The notes beneath the pieces were generated by a model, which saw nothing but the letters and a program-made list of their open reading frames with translations, was not told the DNA's origin and ran no database searches. Of a stretch of DNA of 64,000 nt, positions 45,190 to 57,630 are shown piece after piece. The translations under genes were made by a program, and so were the position numbers. The first letter of the stretch is position 1. The number at the start of each line of letters is the position of its first letter. The DNA is from Pseudohalocynthiibacter aestuariivivens (GTDB lineage: Bacteria; Pseudomonadota; Alphaproteobacteria; Rhodobacterales; Rhodobacteraceae): assembly GCF_018457175.1 (NCBI RefSeq), contig NZ_JAGFNU010000002.1, forward strand, positions 62,001 to 126,000, read 5' to 3'.

Positions 45190-46334
45190 CAACCGCGCCA
45201 GATCCAGCCGCCGCCAAAAATGCGGCTGCTGTCTGTGTCGTAAAATACGCAGGCTTGTCCGGGCGAAACACCTTCTTCGGGCACCAGAAGTTCAACTTCG
45301 GCTTCGGTTGCAGAGATTGGCCGAATAATGGCGTCGCGTGGTGGGCGGGTTGATCGAACTTTTACAGCAACATGCCATTCAGGCTTGCTTTCGAATGGGG
45401 TGTCGCCAAGCCAGTTGATTTCACGGACCGGAATGATGCGGGTTGAAAGCGCTTCTTTTGGTCCAACCACAACTTGGCGGCTATCGGCGTCAAGTTTGAT
45501 GACATAAAGCGGGTCTTCAAGCCCTCCGATGCCAAGGCCACGACGTTGCCCGATCGTATAATGGATGACCCCGTTGTGCCCGCCCAGAACATTTCCGTCC
45601 ATATCGACAATATCGCCGGGGCTTGCCGCCTCTGGTCTCAGCTTTTCAATAACTGCAGCGTAGTTGCCATCAGGCACAAAGCAAATATCCTGACTGTCTG
45701 GTTTGTCAGCAACGCTCAGCCCGTATTTAGATGCGAGCGCACGGGTTTCCGCCTTGGACGAAAGATGCCCAAGCGGGAAGCGTAGATAAGACAATTGTTC
45801 AGCCGTCGTGGAGAACAGAAAATAGCTTTGGTCACGGCCAGCGTCCACCGCAGAATGAAGCTCTGGCCCGGTGTCCCCGACCATGCGCTGAATGTAGTGG
45901 CCGGTGGCCATGCAATCAGCTTCAAGGTCTTTGGCGGTTTCCAGCAGATCTTTGAATTTCACGCGTTCATTACAACGAATGCAAGGCACCGGTGTTGCGC
46001 CACCAAGGTAGCTTTCTGCGAACTCATCAATCACCGCATCGCGAAATACATTTTCATAGTCGAGCACATAATGCGGAAACCCCATCTCTTCTGCCACACG
46101 CCTTGCGTCGTGAATATCGCGGCCCGCACAGCACGCGCCTTTTTTGGCAAGCGCTGCGCCGTGGTCGTAAAGCTGAAGCGTAATCCCGACAACATCATAG
46201 CCTTCTTCCGCGAGCTGTGCTGCCACAACAGAACTGTCGACACCGCCAGACATTGCAACAACAACACGTGTTTCGCTGGGCGTTTTTGCAAACCCCAGTG
46301 AATTCAATGCTTGGCTCTTGTTGTCGAGTGGCAT
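45186..46334 (-). CDS. mnmA: tRNA-specific 2-thiouridylase
   Basis: 382 residues. The PP-loop [15 protein letters not shown] (about 29-43) binds ATP. The catalytic cysteines lie in [13 protein letters not shown] (about 115-127) and [13 protein letters not shown] (about 215-227). The C-terminal OB-like domain includes [10 protein letters not shown]. MnmA thiolates U34 of Lys, Glu and Gln tRNAs. The gene converges on lpxB with overlapping stops and no terminator between. Confidence 0.95.
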   Translation of the reverse strand: MPLDNKSQALNSLGFAKTPSETRVVVAMSGGVDSSVVAAQLAEEGYDVVGITLQLYDHGAALAKKGACCAGRDIHDARRVAEEMGFPHYVLDYENVFRDAVIDEFAESYLGGATPVPCIRCNERVKFKDLLETAKDLEADCMATGHYIQRMVGDTGPELHSAVDAGRDQSYFLFSTTAEQLSYLRFPLGHLSSKAETRALASKYGLSVADKPDSQDICFVPDGNYAAVIEKLRPEAASPGDIVDMDGNVLGGHNGVIHYTIGQRRGLGIGGLEDPLYVIKLDADSRQVVVGPKEALSTRIIPVREINWLGDTPFESKPEWHVAVKVRSTRPPRDAIIRPISATEAEVELLVPEEGVSPGQACVFYDTDSSRIFGGGWIWRGC

Positions 46335-46454
46335 GACGCGCTCCTGATTATGCAGCGGAATATATGAAAATGCGAACGACTAACAAGGGGCTGCTTCATT
46401 TCTCTTTAAGCCTGATTGCTCAATCTGCAGCCCTTACTGACTGAGGGGTTCAAT

Positions 46455-46733
46455 ATGTTTCTTAAAAAAGTCGACGGGCCACGCGCTGTCACACTGCCCG
46501 ACGGAACCATTTTCTCACGCGCAGACCTGCCGCCGGAAAACACGAGAAGGTGGGTCGCAAGCCGGAAAGCCGCCGTGGTGAAGGGGGTGATGTCCGGTTT
46601 GATGACCGTCACCGAAGCGAAAAAGCGGTATGGCCTCTCTTCGGAAGAATATGAGGCCTGGGAAAAAGCATCTCTCTCGCATGGCGAAGAGGCGCTCAAG
46701 GCGACAGCTGTGCAAAAGTATAGACAACCATAG
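46455..46733 (+). CDS. sciP: SciP-type CtrA inhibitor (DUF1153)
   Basis: 92 residues from ATG 46455, after a GAGGGG ribosome site; a frame beginning at 46416 is longer without support. The DUF1153 domain fills the protein: FLKKVDGPRAVTLPDGTIF (about 2-20), LPPENTRRWVASRKAAVVK (about 25-43) and a helix-turn-helix with MTVTEAKKRYGLSSEEYEAW. SciP blocks CtrA-dependent transcription in Caulobacter. Location directly before ctrA, on the same strand, strongly supports the call. Confidence 0.88.
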   Translation: MFLKKVDGPRAVTLPDGTIFSRADLPPENTRRWVASRKAAVVKGVMSGLMTVTEAKKRYGLSSEEYEAWEKASLSHGEEALKATAVQKYRQP

Positions 46734-46770
46734 GATGAGTGTGTAAATAAAATACACCAGTAACGGGTGA

Positions 46771-46778
46771 TTAACCAT
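46771..46778 (+). promoter_or_regulatory. CtrA half-site upstream of ctrA
   Basis: TTAACCAT matches the CtrA half-site known from Caulobacter and Rhodobacterales, 48 bp before the ctrA start codon. It suggests autoregulation. A short GTGTA/TACAC inverted repeat (46741-46757) lies just upstream; its role is unknown. Confidence 0.5.
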
Positions 46779-46826
46779 TAGTGATCAATCATACGGCGAA
46801 ATAGGAATTTGAAGCGGAGAGAATAA

Positions 46827-47540
46827 ATGCGCGTTTTACTCGTAGAAGATGATCCAACAACGTCAAAAAGCATTGAACTGATGCTGACGCACGCCAATCT
46901 GAATGTCTATTGCACCGATTTGGGCGAAGAAGGGATCGATCTGGCAAAGCTCTATGACTACGATCTTATTTTGCTTGATCTAAACCTACCAGACATGAAC
47001 GGGCACGAAGTCTTGCGCCAGATGCGTTTGGCGCGGGTTGAAACACCCATTCTCATTTTGTCCGGAACGGACGACACAGAAAGCAAAATCAAAGGGTTTG
47101 GCTTTGGTGCTGATGACTATCTGACCAAACCATTCCATCGTGAAGAACTCGTCGCGCGGATTCACGCGATCATCAGGCGGTCAAAAGGTCATTCACAATC
47201 CATCATAAAAACAGGGTATTTTTCGGTAAACCTTGATGAGAAAATGGTGGATGTTGATGGTAAAACCGTACATCTGACGGGCAAGGAATATCAGATGCTG
47301 GAACTGCTGTCTTTGCGTAAGGGAACGACGCTCACGAAAGAAATGTTCCTCAATCATCTTTATGGTGGCATGGACGAGCCTGAACTCAAGATCATTGATG
47401 TATTCATCTGTAAACTTCGCAAAAAGTTAAATGAAGCAACAGGCGGCTACAACCACATTCAAACGGTCTGGGGCAGGGGATATGTTTTGCGTGATCCGGA
47501 TCCGGCTGAGCTTGAAACGCCTGTAGCGCTAAGCGCTTAA
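46827..47540 (+). CDS. ctrA: Cell-cycle/motility response regulator CtrA
   Basis: 237 residues. The receiver domain (about 1-118) has the acidic pair in LVEDDPTTS, the phospho-acceptor Asp51 in [13 protein letters not shown] and Lys in [11 protein letters not shown]. An OmpR-type winged helix follows (about 125-230) with [19 protein letters not shown] and [13 protein letters not shown], the CtrA-specific recognition helix. In Rhodobacterales CtrA is not essential; it drives motility and gene-transfer-agent genes. A sciP gene and a CtrA half-site stand just upstream. Confidence 0.95.
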   Translation: MRVLLVEDDPTTSKSIELMLTHANLNVYCTDLGEEGIDLAKLYDYDLILLDLNLPDMNGHEVLRQMRLARVETPILILSGTDDTESKIKGFGFGADDYLTKPFHREELVARIHAIIRRSKGHSQSIIKTGYFSVNLDEKMVDVDGKTVHLTGKEYQMLELLSLRKGTTLTKEMFLNHLYGGMDEPELKIIDVFICKLRKKLNEATGGYNHIQTVWGRGYVLRDPDPAELETPVALSA

Positions 47541-47566
47541 TTTTTAGCGACACTGGATTTGGGTAG

Positions 47567-51861
<4,295 letters not shown>

Positions 51862-51870
51862 CCTGTTCAA

Positions 51871-51940
51871 TGCCACGTTGTTCACAAATGTTCTTTAAAA
51901 GTTCTTTACAAACAGGTTAAAATTTGAGAACAAAGTGGCA
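51871..51940. repeat. Long imperfect inverted repeat upstream of a tiny membrane-protein gene
   Basis: Bases 51871-51889 (TGCCACGTTGTTCACAAAT) and 51922-51940 (ATTTGAGAACAAAGTGGCA) are complementary at 17 of 19 positions and enclose a 32-base loop. The loop and left arm edge contain a direct repeat of GTTCTTTA with an 11-bp period (51890-51908). A stem of this length would form in RNA and could also bind regulators in DNA. It ends 28 bp before the start codon at 51969. Confidence 0.55.
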
Positions 51941-51968
51941 ACACATATCAATATTGCAGGAGTAAATC

Positions 51969-52091
51969 ATGTTAGACGACATAAAAACGGTGATTGATCG
52001 GTCTTCTGCAACACTGCTGCAAGATGCAGCAGGGGCCGCTTCGTTAGTTGTCATGCTTTTTGTCGGGCTTTACCTGCCTGGGTTTATTTAA
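51969..52091 (+). CDS. 40-residue single-pass membrane protein
   Basis: ATG 51969 follows CAGGAG at good spacing. The product reads MLDDIKTVIDRSSATLLQDA and then AGAASLVVMLFVGLYLPGFI. Residues 21-40 form one transmembrane helix; the first 20 are amphipathic and probably cytoplasmic. I recall similar sequences in other Rhodobacterales but no function. A long inverted repeat precedes it and a strong terminator follows 140 bp downstream, so it has its own transcription unit. Confidence 0.65.
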   Translation: MLDDIKTVIDRSSATLLQDAAGAASLVVMLFVGLYLPGFI

Positions 52092-52228
52092 GTTTCTGCC
52101 TGCGTTCTGCTGTCGGCTTCTCGCGCATCCTGTCCCCAAATCCGATGCGTTACTATGGACATTGCCTGTTCCACACCGGAGAAACCTCATCTCTCCACGA
52201 GAGGCCGACCTTTCAGATACGCCGACTG

Positions 52229-52263
52229 CCGCCGCCTTCATAAAGAAGCGCGGCGGTTTTTTT
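52229..52263 (+). terminator. Rho-independent terminator, overlapping the chemoreceptor stop
   Basis: CCGCCGCCTTC (52229-52239), loop ATAAA, GAAGCGCGGCGG (52245-52256) with one bulged base, then seven T. It ends plus-strand transcription from the 40-residue gene; the stretch 52092-52228 in between holds no convincing protein gene and may be a 3' untranslated region or small RNA. Confidence 0.75.
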
Positions 52264-53668
52264 ATGCGGTATACGCCATGCGAACCCCGCCCCAGTGTTT
52301 ACCATTTACTGATATGGGTGCGGATAGATCCTTCATCAGTTTGAAGACGCCGCCACCCATGTCACGCCGATAAACCTGAAGAAGAAAATCTTCACGATTG
52401 TTCCCGGCTTTCAGACCTGCCCGATCATTGAAAATCTGTCGGTTTCGGCTGTTTGCCATGTTCCAGACCGGGTCATTTCCTTGCGGCTGCGAAAACTTCT
52501 TGTTGTGTGTCGGCGTATATCCGTTCCGATCAATTGCAGTGCAGTATATGATTTTCGGACTATAACTAAGAGCGTTTTCAAAGAGGTCGTATAATGCCAA
52601 GTCGCAAAACTGTGTAAAAAGAGTTTTGTATTGCACAGGATCAGTTCCAAGTATCGGCTCATAGGAATTGGAGAACAAATCACTCTCGATTAATTGGCGG
52701 TGTTTGATCGCCTCTTCGAAAACGGTACTGACGCGACGCGACATTTTTTTCACAAATTCAATGAAATGCGTGTCATCTGTTGCACCACCTAAAGAAACGC
52801 TTTTCTGTAAAATCATTTCCGATTGATCGATCAGCGCATTTGCGCGATTTCGTGCCAGATTTATGTTGGTTGCATTAAGTTTAATTGCAGTCGCGACGGT
52901 CGTGAATTCAGGCTCAAAAGAATGAATTGCGCGATACACTCTGTTCGCGCCGGTGGAAATCAATTTCGAATCTTCCTGCACCGACTTGACGCCAGCACTA
53001 ATAGAAATCAGAGCTTTGTCTGTTCCCTCTGCGTCTTTAAGAACAGAATTTGCATCCGATGAGGCATTGGACGATTCCTCTCCGATTTGCGTAACGAGCT
53101 TGGACAGACCGTTAATATTTTGTGTAATTTTATCAGCGGCAGAAGCTGTTTCCTGAGACAGTTCGTTGATCGCTTCTGCGACAACAGCAAACCCCCGTCC
53201 GGCATCACCTGCGCGGACAGCTTCGATTTTTGCATTAATTGCCAGAATGTTCACTTGCCGCGCAATTGCTGTGATTTCATTGTTGTTGGACTGGACGGCC
53301 TTAAGTGTTCCTGAAAGTTCCCGCATTTGCCGGTCAACAGACTGGACCCATTTTGCCACCTGTTTTGCCCGATCACTCGCACGCCGCAGGTCATTTACCG
53401 ATGTGTCGATAACGTCAAATGTTTTCTGGGTGGTTTGCGCAACCGTGCTGACGGCTTGTCGAACGTCCGCATTGGAATTTGCCATATGCTCGACTTGTTC
53501 GTGCAACCCGGCAAAGGAACGTAACTGGGTCTTTGCCTGATCATCGATTTTATCGAGCACAGCAGCAAGATCTACGAGTTCGAAGCCAAGTCCGGACGCG
53601 ACTTTTGCAAGCGACTTCAATCGGACATTTTCCGGCTTGGTTTTGCTAAGATCAATGATTGGATTCAT
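52262..53668 (-). CDS. Soluble methyl-accepting chemotaxis protein with C-terminal sensor domain
   Basis: 468 residues with no transmembrane segment. The chemoreceptor signalling domain is N-terminal to central (about 60-250), with the hairpin tip INAKIEAVRAGDAGRGFAV (about 148-166). The sensor is at the C-terminus (about 320-468): LYDLFENALSYSPKIIYCTA, then RNGYTPTHNKKFSQPQGND, NRQIFNDRAGL and YRRDMGGGVFKLMKDLSAPI. This reversed order is known in some cytoplasmic receptors of alphaproteobacteria; the ligand is unknown. No other chemotaxis genes are adjacent. Confidence 0.85.
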   Translation of the reverse strand: MNPIIDLSKTKPENVRLKSLAKVASGLGFELVDLAAVLDKIDDQAKTQLRSFAGLHEQVEHMANSNADVRQAVSTVAQTTQKTFDVIDTSVNDLRRASDRAKQVAKWVQSVDRQMRELSGTLKAVQSNNNEITAIARQVNILAINAKIEAVRAGDAGRGFAVVAEAINELSQETASAADKITQNINGLSKLVTQIGEESSNASSDANSVLKDAEGTDKALISISAGVKSVQEDSKLISTGANRVYRAIHSFEPEFTTVATAIKLNATNINLARNRANALIDQSEMILQKSVSLGGATDDTHFIEFVKKMSRRVSTVFEEAIKHRQLIESDLFSNSYEPILGTDPVQYKTLFTQFCDLALYDLFENALSYSPKIIYCTAIDRNGYTPTHNKKFSQPQGNDPVWNMANSRNRQIFNDRAGLKAGNNREDFLLQVYRRDMGGGVFKLMKDLSAPISVNGKHWGGVRMAYTA

Positions 53669-53720
53669 GCGCGCTCCTGTCCCTATTAATCAGGAGTAGC
53701 GTCGATGTCTTATGGAATAC

Positions 53721-54173
53721 TTAAGCGCAACTGGCGTTTTCAGCCTGTGTCATAGCTTCGAGTGATGCTTCTATTGCCAAGAGGATAGAGGCGTGCCTGT
53801 TTCTGAAACTCTGAGCGGGGCGCAATACTTCCAACCCTTCAAAGGGCGCAGATGGAGTCGGGCCATCATTTTTAAGCATATCTCGCAACTGATCACGTGC
53901 GCGTTCAATTTCCTGCCGGTTGCGGCCAATGATGTTTGCACCAACAACAGATGCGGCTGCTTGTCCAAGCGCGCAGGCTTTGACGTCTTGCCCGTAATCG
54001 GTAATTTCGCCGTCGTTTACGCATAAGTCGACCGTTACGGTCGATCCGCAAAGTGGAGCGCGGCGTTTCACTGTTGCGTCAGGCGTAGCGAGCCGTTCTG
54101 TATGCGGGATATCCGACGCCAGCGCTAGAATGCGTGTCGAATAGAGGTTGATCAGGTCATTGTCGGCCGTCAT
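53721..54173 (-). CDS. IscU/NifU-N-like iron-sulfur scaffold protein
   Basis: 150 residues. It resembles the U-type scaffold domain: Cys42 in APLCGSTVTVDL and Cys68 in DVKACALGQAAASVVGANI match the first two cluster ligands. The third ligand position is Ala128 (RNRHASILLAIEA) instead of Cys, and the Asp after the first Cys is Ser. An extra Cys149 sits at the C-terminus. It may be a divergent scaffold or have lost cluster assembly. It lies alone, divergent from hisI; no isc or suf genes are near. Confidence 0.8.
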   Translation of the reverse strand: MTADNDLINLYSTRILALASDIPHTERLATPDATVKRRAPLCGSTVTVDLCVNDGEITDYGQDVKACALGQAAASVVGANIIGRNRQEIERARDQLRDMLKNDGPTPSAPFEGLEVLRPAQSFRNRHASILLAIEASLEAMTQAENASCA

Positions 54174-54239
54174 GGCTTTCCCTTTTGTCTGCTCTCACAT
54201 AAATAGTATTGCAACGCGTCGATGCAAAAGGTTTTTGGC

Positions 54240-54608
54240 ATGTCTTTCGATCCTTTGACACTGAAATACAATGAAAAAGGGTTGATCCCTGCAATTGCAC
54301 AGGAAGAAAGCACGGGTGACGTGCTTATGATGGCCTGGATGAATGCCGAGGCAGTTCAACGCACGATCGAGACCGGGCGCGTTACCTATTGGTCGCGTTC
54401 ACGGAAGCAATTTTGGGTGAAAGGCGAAACGTCCGGACATGTACAAAATCTGGTCGAGCTTCGCATAGATTGTGACCGGGATTGTCTGCTGGTTGTTGTT
54501 CAACAGGCGGGGCCAGCGTGTCACACGAACCGGAAGAGCTGTTTCTACACTGCGTTGAAACGGGGTGAAGAAGTCGAGATTCTGTCGCCATTGGTGACGA
54601 AGAATTAA
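54240..54608 (+). CDS. hisI: Phosphoribosyl-AMP cyclohydrolase
   Basis: 122 residues from ATG 54240, with AAGG upstream; an earlier ATG at 54222 adds six residues. Signatures are [19 protein letters not shown] (about 24-42), [18 protein letters not shown] and the metal-binding [19 protein letters not shown], continuing to KSCFY. It opens the adenine ring in the third step of histidine synthesis. No HisE domain is fused. It is monocistronic here. Confidence 0.95.
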   Translation: MSFDPLTLKYNEKGLIPAIAQEESTGDVLMMAWMNAEAVQRTIETGRVTYWSRSRKQFWVKGETSGHVQNLVELRIDCDRDCLLVVVQQAGPACHTNRKSCFYTALKRGEEVEILSPLVTKN

Positions 54609-54615
54609 CTTTTTT

Positions 54616-54634
54616 GCCTCCGGCGGGGATATTT
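54616..54634. repeat. Rhodobacteraceae-type interspersed intergenic repeat
   Basis: GCCTCCGGCGGGGATATTT lies between the convergent 3' ends of hisI and gluQRS. From memory this GC-rich core followed by ATATTT recurs in many intergenic regions of Roseobacter genomes, often at gene ends. Only one copy is noticed in this window, so copy number must be checked genome-wide. Confidence 0.5.
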
Positions 54635-54654
54635 TCGGAAAAAGGTGGGAAAGG

Positions 54655-55542
54655 TTAAAGCCCAACCATTTCACGAATATCTTGCGGGGTTGCACCGTCT
54701 TGTCTGTATTTAGAGATCGCACGTGCGTCATCACGCTTGGCGAGTCGTTTATGCTTTTCATCACGGATCAGGCGATGGTGATGATAGTGGGGTGTCGGCA
54801 GACCCATTAGTTTTTGCAGGACGACATGAATTTTTGTTGCCGCGAAAAGATCCTGCCCGCGCACCACATGGGTAATACCTTGCGCTGCATCATCGAGGAC
54901 AACGGACAGGTGGTAAGATGTCCCCATATTTTTACGAGACAGAACAATATCGCCTATGTTTTGAAGAACGTCTTGTCGGCTAAAGCTGATTTCACCAGTT
55001 TCGCCAATTGGGCCAGAACCGATTTCGACAAATGTAAAATTGTTGCATGGTTCCGAACTTTCAGAAACCGCAACGAAGGCCTTTTCCATAGATAAGCGCA
55101 ACACGGACTCTTCTGGCATCGCGCAGCCGATAGGATCACCGGTGTTCCCGGAGCAGGTCCCGGGATAGATCAAACCGTCGGGCCCATAGGTTCGCACACC
55201 CTCTTGCGGAGCCGATAGTGCGGTTTCGATGTCCCGGCGATCGCAGGTGCAAACATAGAGCAGCCCCTTGTTCCAGAGGTTTTGCAGGGCCCTTTGATAG
55301 TGACCGATGCGTTCAGACTGAAGCATGACAGGTTCTGGCCACTTAAGCCCAAGCCAGCGAAGGTCATCAAAAATCCGTTCGCACCAATGTGCGCGAGCGC
55401 GAGTCTGATCAATATCTTCGATGCGCAGCAGGAACTCTCCACCGGCGGCCATTGCAATGTCATAGGCAAGCATCGCGGAATAGGCGTGTCCAAGGTGAAG
55501 TGGGCCTGTTGGTGACGGCGCGAAGCGCGTTCTGAAAGTCAA
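54655..55542 (-). CDS. gluQRS: tRNA glutamyl-Q(34) synthetase
   Basis: 295 residues, a truncated class I glutamyl-tRNA synthetase lacking the anticodon-binding domain. The HIGH motif is HLGHA in RFAPSPTGPLHLGHAYSAML (about 6-25), the zinc site has CTCDRRD (about 98-104) and YPGTC, and the KMSKS equivalent is KRLAKRD. It glutamylates queuosine at position 34 of tRNA-Asp. Its ATG overlaps the stop of the upstream methyltransferase by 4 bp. Confidence 0.92.
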   Translation of the reverse strand: MTFRTRFAPSPTGPLHLGHAYSAMLAYDIAMAAGGEFLLRIEDIDQTRARAHWCERIFDDLRWLGLKWPEPVMLQSERIGHYQRALQNLWNKGLLYVCTCDRRDIETALSAPQEGVRTYGPDGLIYPGTCSGNTGDPIGCAMPEESVLRLSMEKAFVAVSESSEPCNNFTFVEIGSGPIGETGEISFSRQDVLQNIGDIVLSRKNMGTSYHLSVVLDDAAQGITHVVRGQDLFAATKIHVVLQKLMGLPTPHYHHHRLIRDEKHKRLAKRDDARAISKYRQDGATPQDIREMVGL

Positions 55543-56150
55543 TTTTTCTGAATCACATAAACCATGGATTTCAAGTTAATACCTGGAAGGTGTTCACCAT
55601 GTTCCCGAAACAGAAGCCTTGCGAACCCACAGTCGGTGTACTCCATCACTTTTGCCTCATAACACGGATCAGAAAGCGACGTGTCGTTGAAAGAAAATGC
55701 GAACAGGCCCTTTTTATCCAGAAAACTGACAATTGTATCGAACACGCTGAGCGGGGCCCCACCAATGCCGATCACGCCACAGGCAGTGATGGCACTGTAA
55801 TCACCCGGAGAGATCGCAAGGGGAATGTTAGGATCGATATGCGTCAGCTTCCGGTAGACATTCTTTTTTTCCGCAATTTCGAGCATCTCTTGTGACAGGT
55901 CCGCCCCGTCCAAGGTCTCGAAACCTGCTTCCTTTAAAGTCAAGCCACAGAGACCCGTACCACAGCCGTAATCCAGTACAGGTTTGTTTTTGTCAGCGTA
56001 TTTTGCAAGCGCTTCAGCAACACGCCTGGGTGTTGCGTATCCGTTTTCCAGAAGTTCGGAATCATAACTGTCAGACCAATTGTCATAGAGCGCGCGTGTC
56101 TCTTCGACGGACTGAAGCTCATAAGCTTTGTTTAAGAATTTTTCACCCAT
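55539..56150 (-). CDS. Class I SAM-dependent methyltransferase
   Basis: 203 residues. The SAM-binding motif I is VLDYGCGTGLCGLTLKE (about 58-74), followed by LDGADLSQEMLEIAEK (motif II, about 79-94) and ITACGVIGIGG as motif III/IV. The substrate is not evident. It lies between trmFO (22-bp gap) and gluQRS (4-bp overlap), both tRNA-modification genes, so a tRNA-related role is possible. Similar proteins are also called WBSCR27-like TPR-methyltransferases. Confidence 0.85.
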   Translation of the reverse strand: MGEKFLNKAYELQSVEETRALYDNWSDSYDSELLENGYATPRRVAEALAKYADKNKPVLDYGCGTGLCGLTLKEAGFETLDGADLSQEMLEIAEKKNVYRKLTHIDPNIPLAISPGDYSAITACGVIGIGGAPLSVFDTIVSFLDKKGLFAFSFNDTSLSDPCYEAKVMEYTDCGFARLLFREHGEHLPGINLKSMVYVIQKN

Positions 56151-56172
56151 AGCCTAAGCATAAGCCGAAAAA

Positions 56173-57510
56173 TCACTCTCCGTCCAGCCAGGCCTGCCAT
56201 GCAACCTTTGCGCGGTCGGTGTAGGCCTTGTAGCGTGTTTTCCGGTTTTTCCGTCCTGCCTTGGCGTCAGCAGGTGGAAAAAGTCCAAAATTTACGTTCA
56301 TCGGTTGAAACGTCTTTGCTTCGGCCCCGCCGGTTATGTGATGGACCAGAGACCCTACAGCAGTTTCCGGTGGTGGAACGTTCAAAGCTGTTCCAGAGAT
56401 TTCGGCTGCAGCATAGCGACCAGCCAAAAGGCCCATCGCGGCACTTTCGACATACCCCTCGACGCCAGTGATCTGGCCAGAAAACCTGATGTTTGGACGT
56501 GATTTCAAACGCATCTGACCGTCAAGCAACGTTGGTGAGTTCAAGAATGTGTTGCGATGGATACCACCAAGACGCGCAAAATTGGCGTCTTCCAGACCGG
56601 GGATCATTTTGAACACCTTTGTCTGTGCGCCATATTTCATTTTTGTCTGAAACCCCACGATGTTCAGCAATGTTCCAAGCGCATTATCGCGGCGGAGCTG
56701 GACAACCGCATAGGGTTTATCATCCGGTTTATGTGCATTGGTCAGACCGACGGGTTTCATCGGGCCAAACCGAAGTGTTTCACGGCCACGTTCAGCCATA
56801 ACCTCTATCGGTAGGCAACCATCGAAATAGCCTGCGGTTTCACCCTCGTGGAATTCTGTTTTCTCTGCGTCAAGCAGCGCGTCTATGAATGCCTCGTACT
56901 GGTCTTTAGTCATAGGACAGTTGAGGTAGGCTTTGCGATTTTCCTCTGTGTCACCCTTGTCATAACGGGACTGGAGCCACGTGATGTCTGTGTTAATCGA
57001 GTCGGCATAAACGATTGGTGCAATTGCATCAAAAAACGCGAGCGCATCCGCGCCTGTTTCCATTGCTATCGCTTCTCCGAGGGCCGAAGAGGTAAGCGGG
57101 CCTGTCGCGATGATCCAGTGCCCGTCGTCCGGCAATTCGGTTATCTCTTCATAGTCAACACTGATGTTTGGATGAGCGAGCAGCGTCGCGGTTACCGTTT
57201 CAGCGAACGGGTCGCGGTCCACGGCAAGCGCGCTGCCAGCTGGCAGGGCGTGTTTGTCGGCAGTGTTGATGATCAATCCGTTGGCTGCGCGCATTTCCCA
57301 ATGCAAAAGCCCAACAGCATTTGCTTCGTCATCATCAGAACGGAAGGAATTGCTACACACCATCTCCGCGAGATTACCGGTCTGATGCGCAAAGGTTTTC
57401 ACCTTTGGCCTCATCTCGTGAATCACAACCTGAATGCCCGCGTTTGCGGCCTGCCAGGCAGCTTCGGAACCGGCCATGCCGCCGCCAACAATATGGAGTG
57501 TCTCTGTCAT
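56173..57510 (-). CDS. trmFO: FADH2-dependent tRNA (uracil-54-C5)-methyltransferase
   Basis: 445 residues from ATG 57510; a GTG six codons earlier is possible. The FAD motif is [18 protein letters not shown] (about 5-22). Other family blocks are [12 protein letters not shown] (about 49-60), the catalytic-Cys-containing [15 protein letters not shown] (about 210-224), [20 protein letters not shown] and VNFGLFPP. It makes m5U54 in tRNA using methylene-tetrahydrofolate. It heads the tRNA-modification run trmFO, methyltransferase, gluQRS. Confidence 0.94.
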   Translation of the reverse strand: MTETLHIVGGGMAGSEAAWQAANAGIQVVIHEMRPKVKTFAHQTGNLAEMVCSNSFRSDDDEANAVGLLHWEMRAANGLIINTADKHALPAGSALAVDRDPFAETVTATLLAHPNISVDYEEITELPDDGHWIIATGPLTSSALGEAIAMETGADALAFFDAIAPIVYADSINTDITWLQSRYDKGDTEENRKAYLNCPMTKDQYEAFIDALLDAEKTEFHEGETAGYFDGCLPIEVMAERGRETLRFGPMKPVGLTNAHKPDDKPYAVVQLRRDNALGTLLNIVGFQTKMKYGAQTKVFKMIPGLEDANFARLGGIHRNTFLNSPTLLDGQMRLKSRPNIRFSGQITGVEGYVESAAMGLLAGRYAAAEISGTALNVPPPETAVGSLVHHITGGAEAKTFQPMNVNFGLFPPADAKAGRKNRKTRYKAYTDRAKVAWQAWLDGE

Positions 57511-57604
57511 GAAATGGGATGTAGCCACGATTGAGTAAAAGGAAAAGCCCTGAAGGCCTGCAAGATAAAGCTGATATCAAAAACCTGAAGTAAGTTGAGG
57601 CGGC

Positions 57605-57625
57605 AAGGGGAGCAGAACTCCCCTT
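57605..57625. terminator. Hairpin between gyrA and trmFO
   Basis: AAGGGGAG (57605-57612), loop CAGAA, CTCCCCTT (57618-57625). On the minus strand it stands 5 bp after the gyrA stop but lacks a T-run, so it may be a weak terminator or an mRNA-stabilising end. Confidence 0.4.
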
Positions 57626-57630
57626 TTCCT

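Noticed and set aside
52048-52373. Overlapping plus-strand frames of 72-98 codons after the 40-residue gene
   Set aside because: They cross the strong terminator at 52229-52263 and read antisense into the chemoreceptor gene; composition is that of non-coding sequence.
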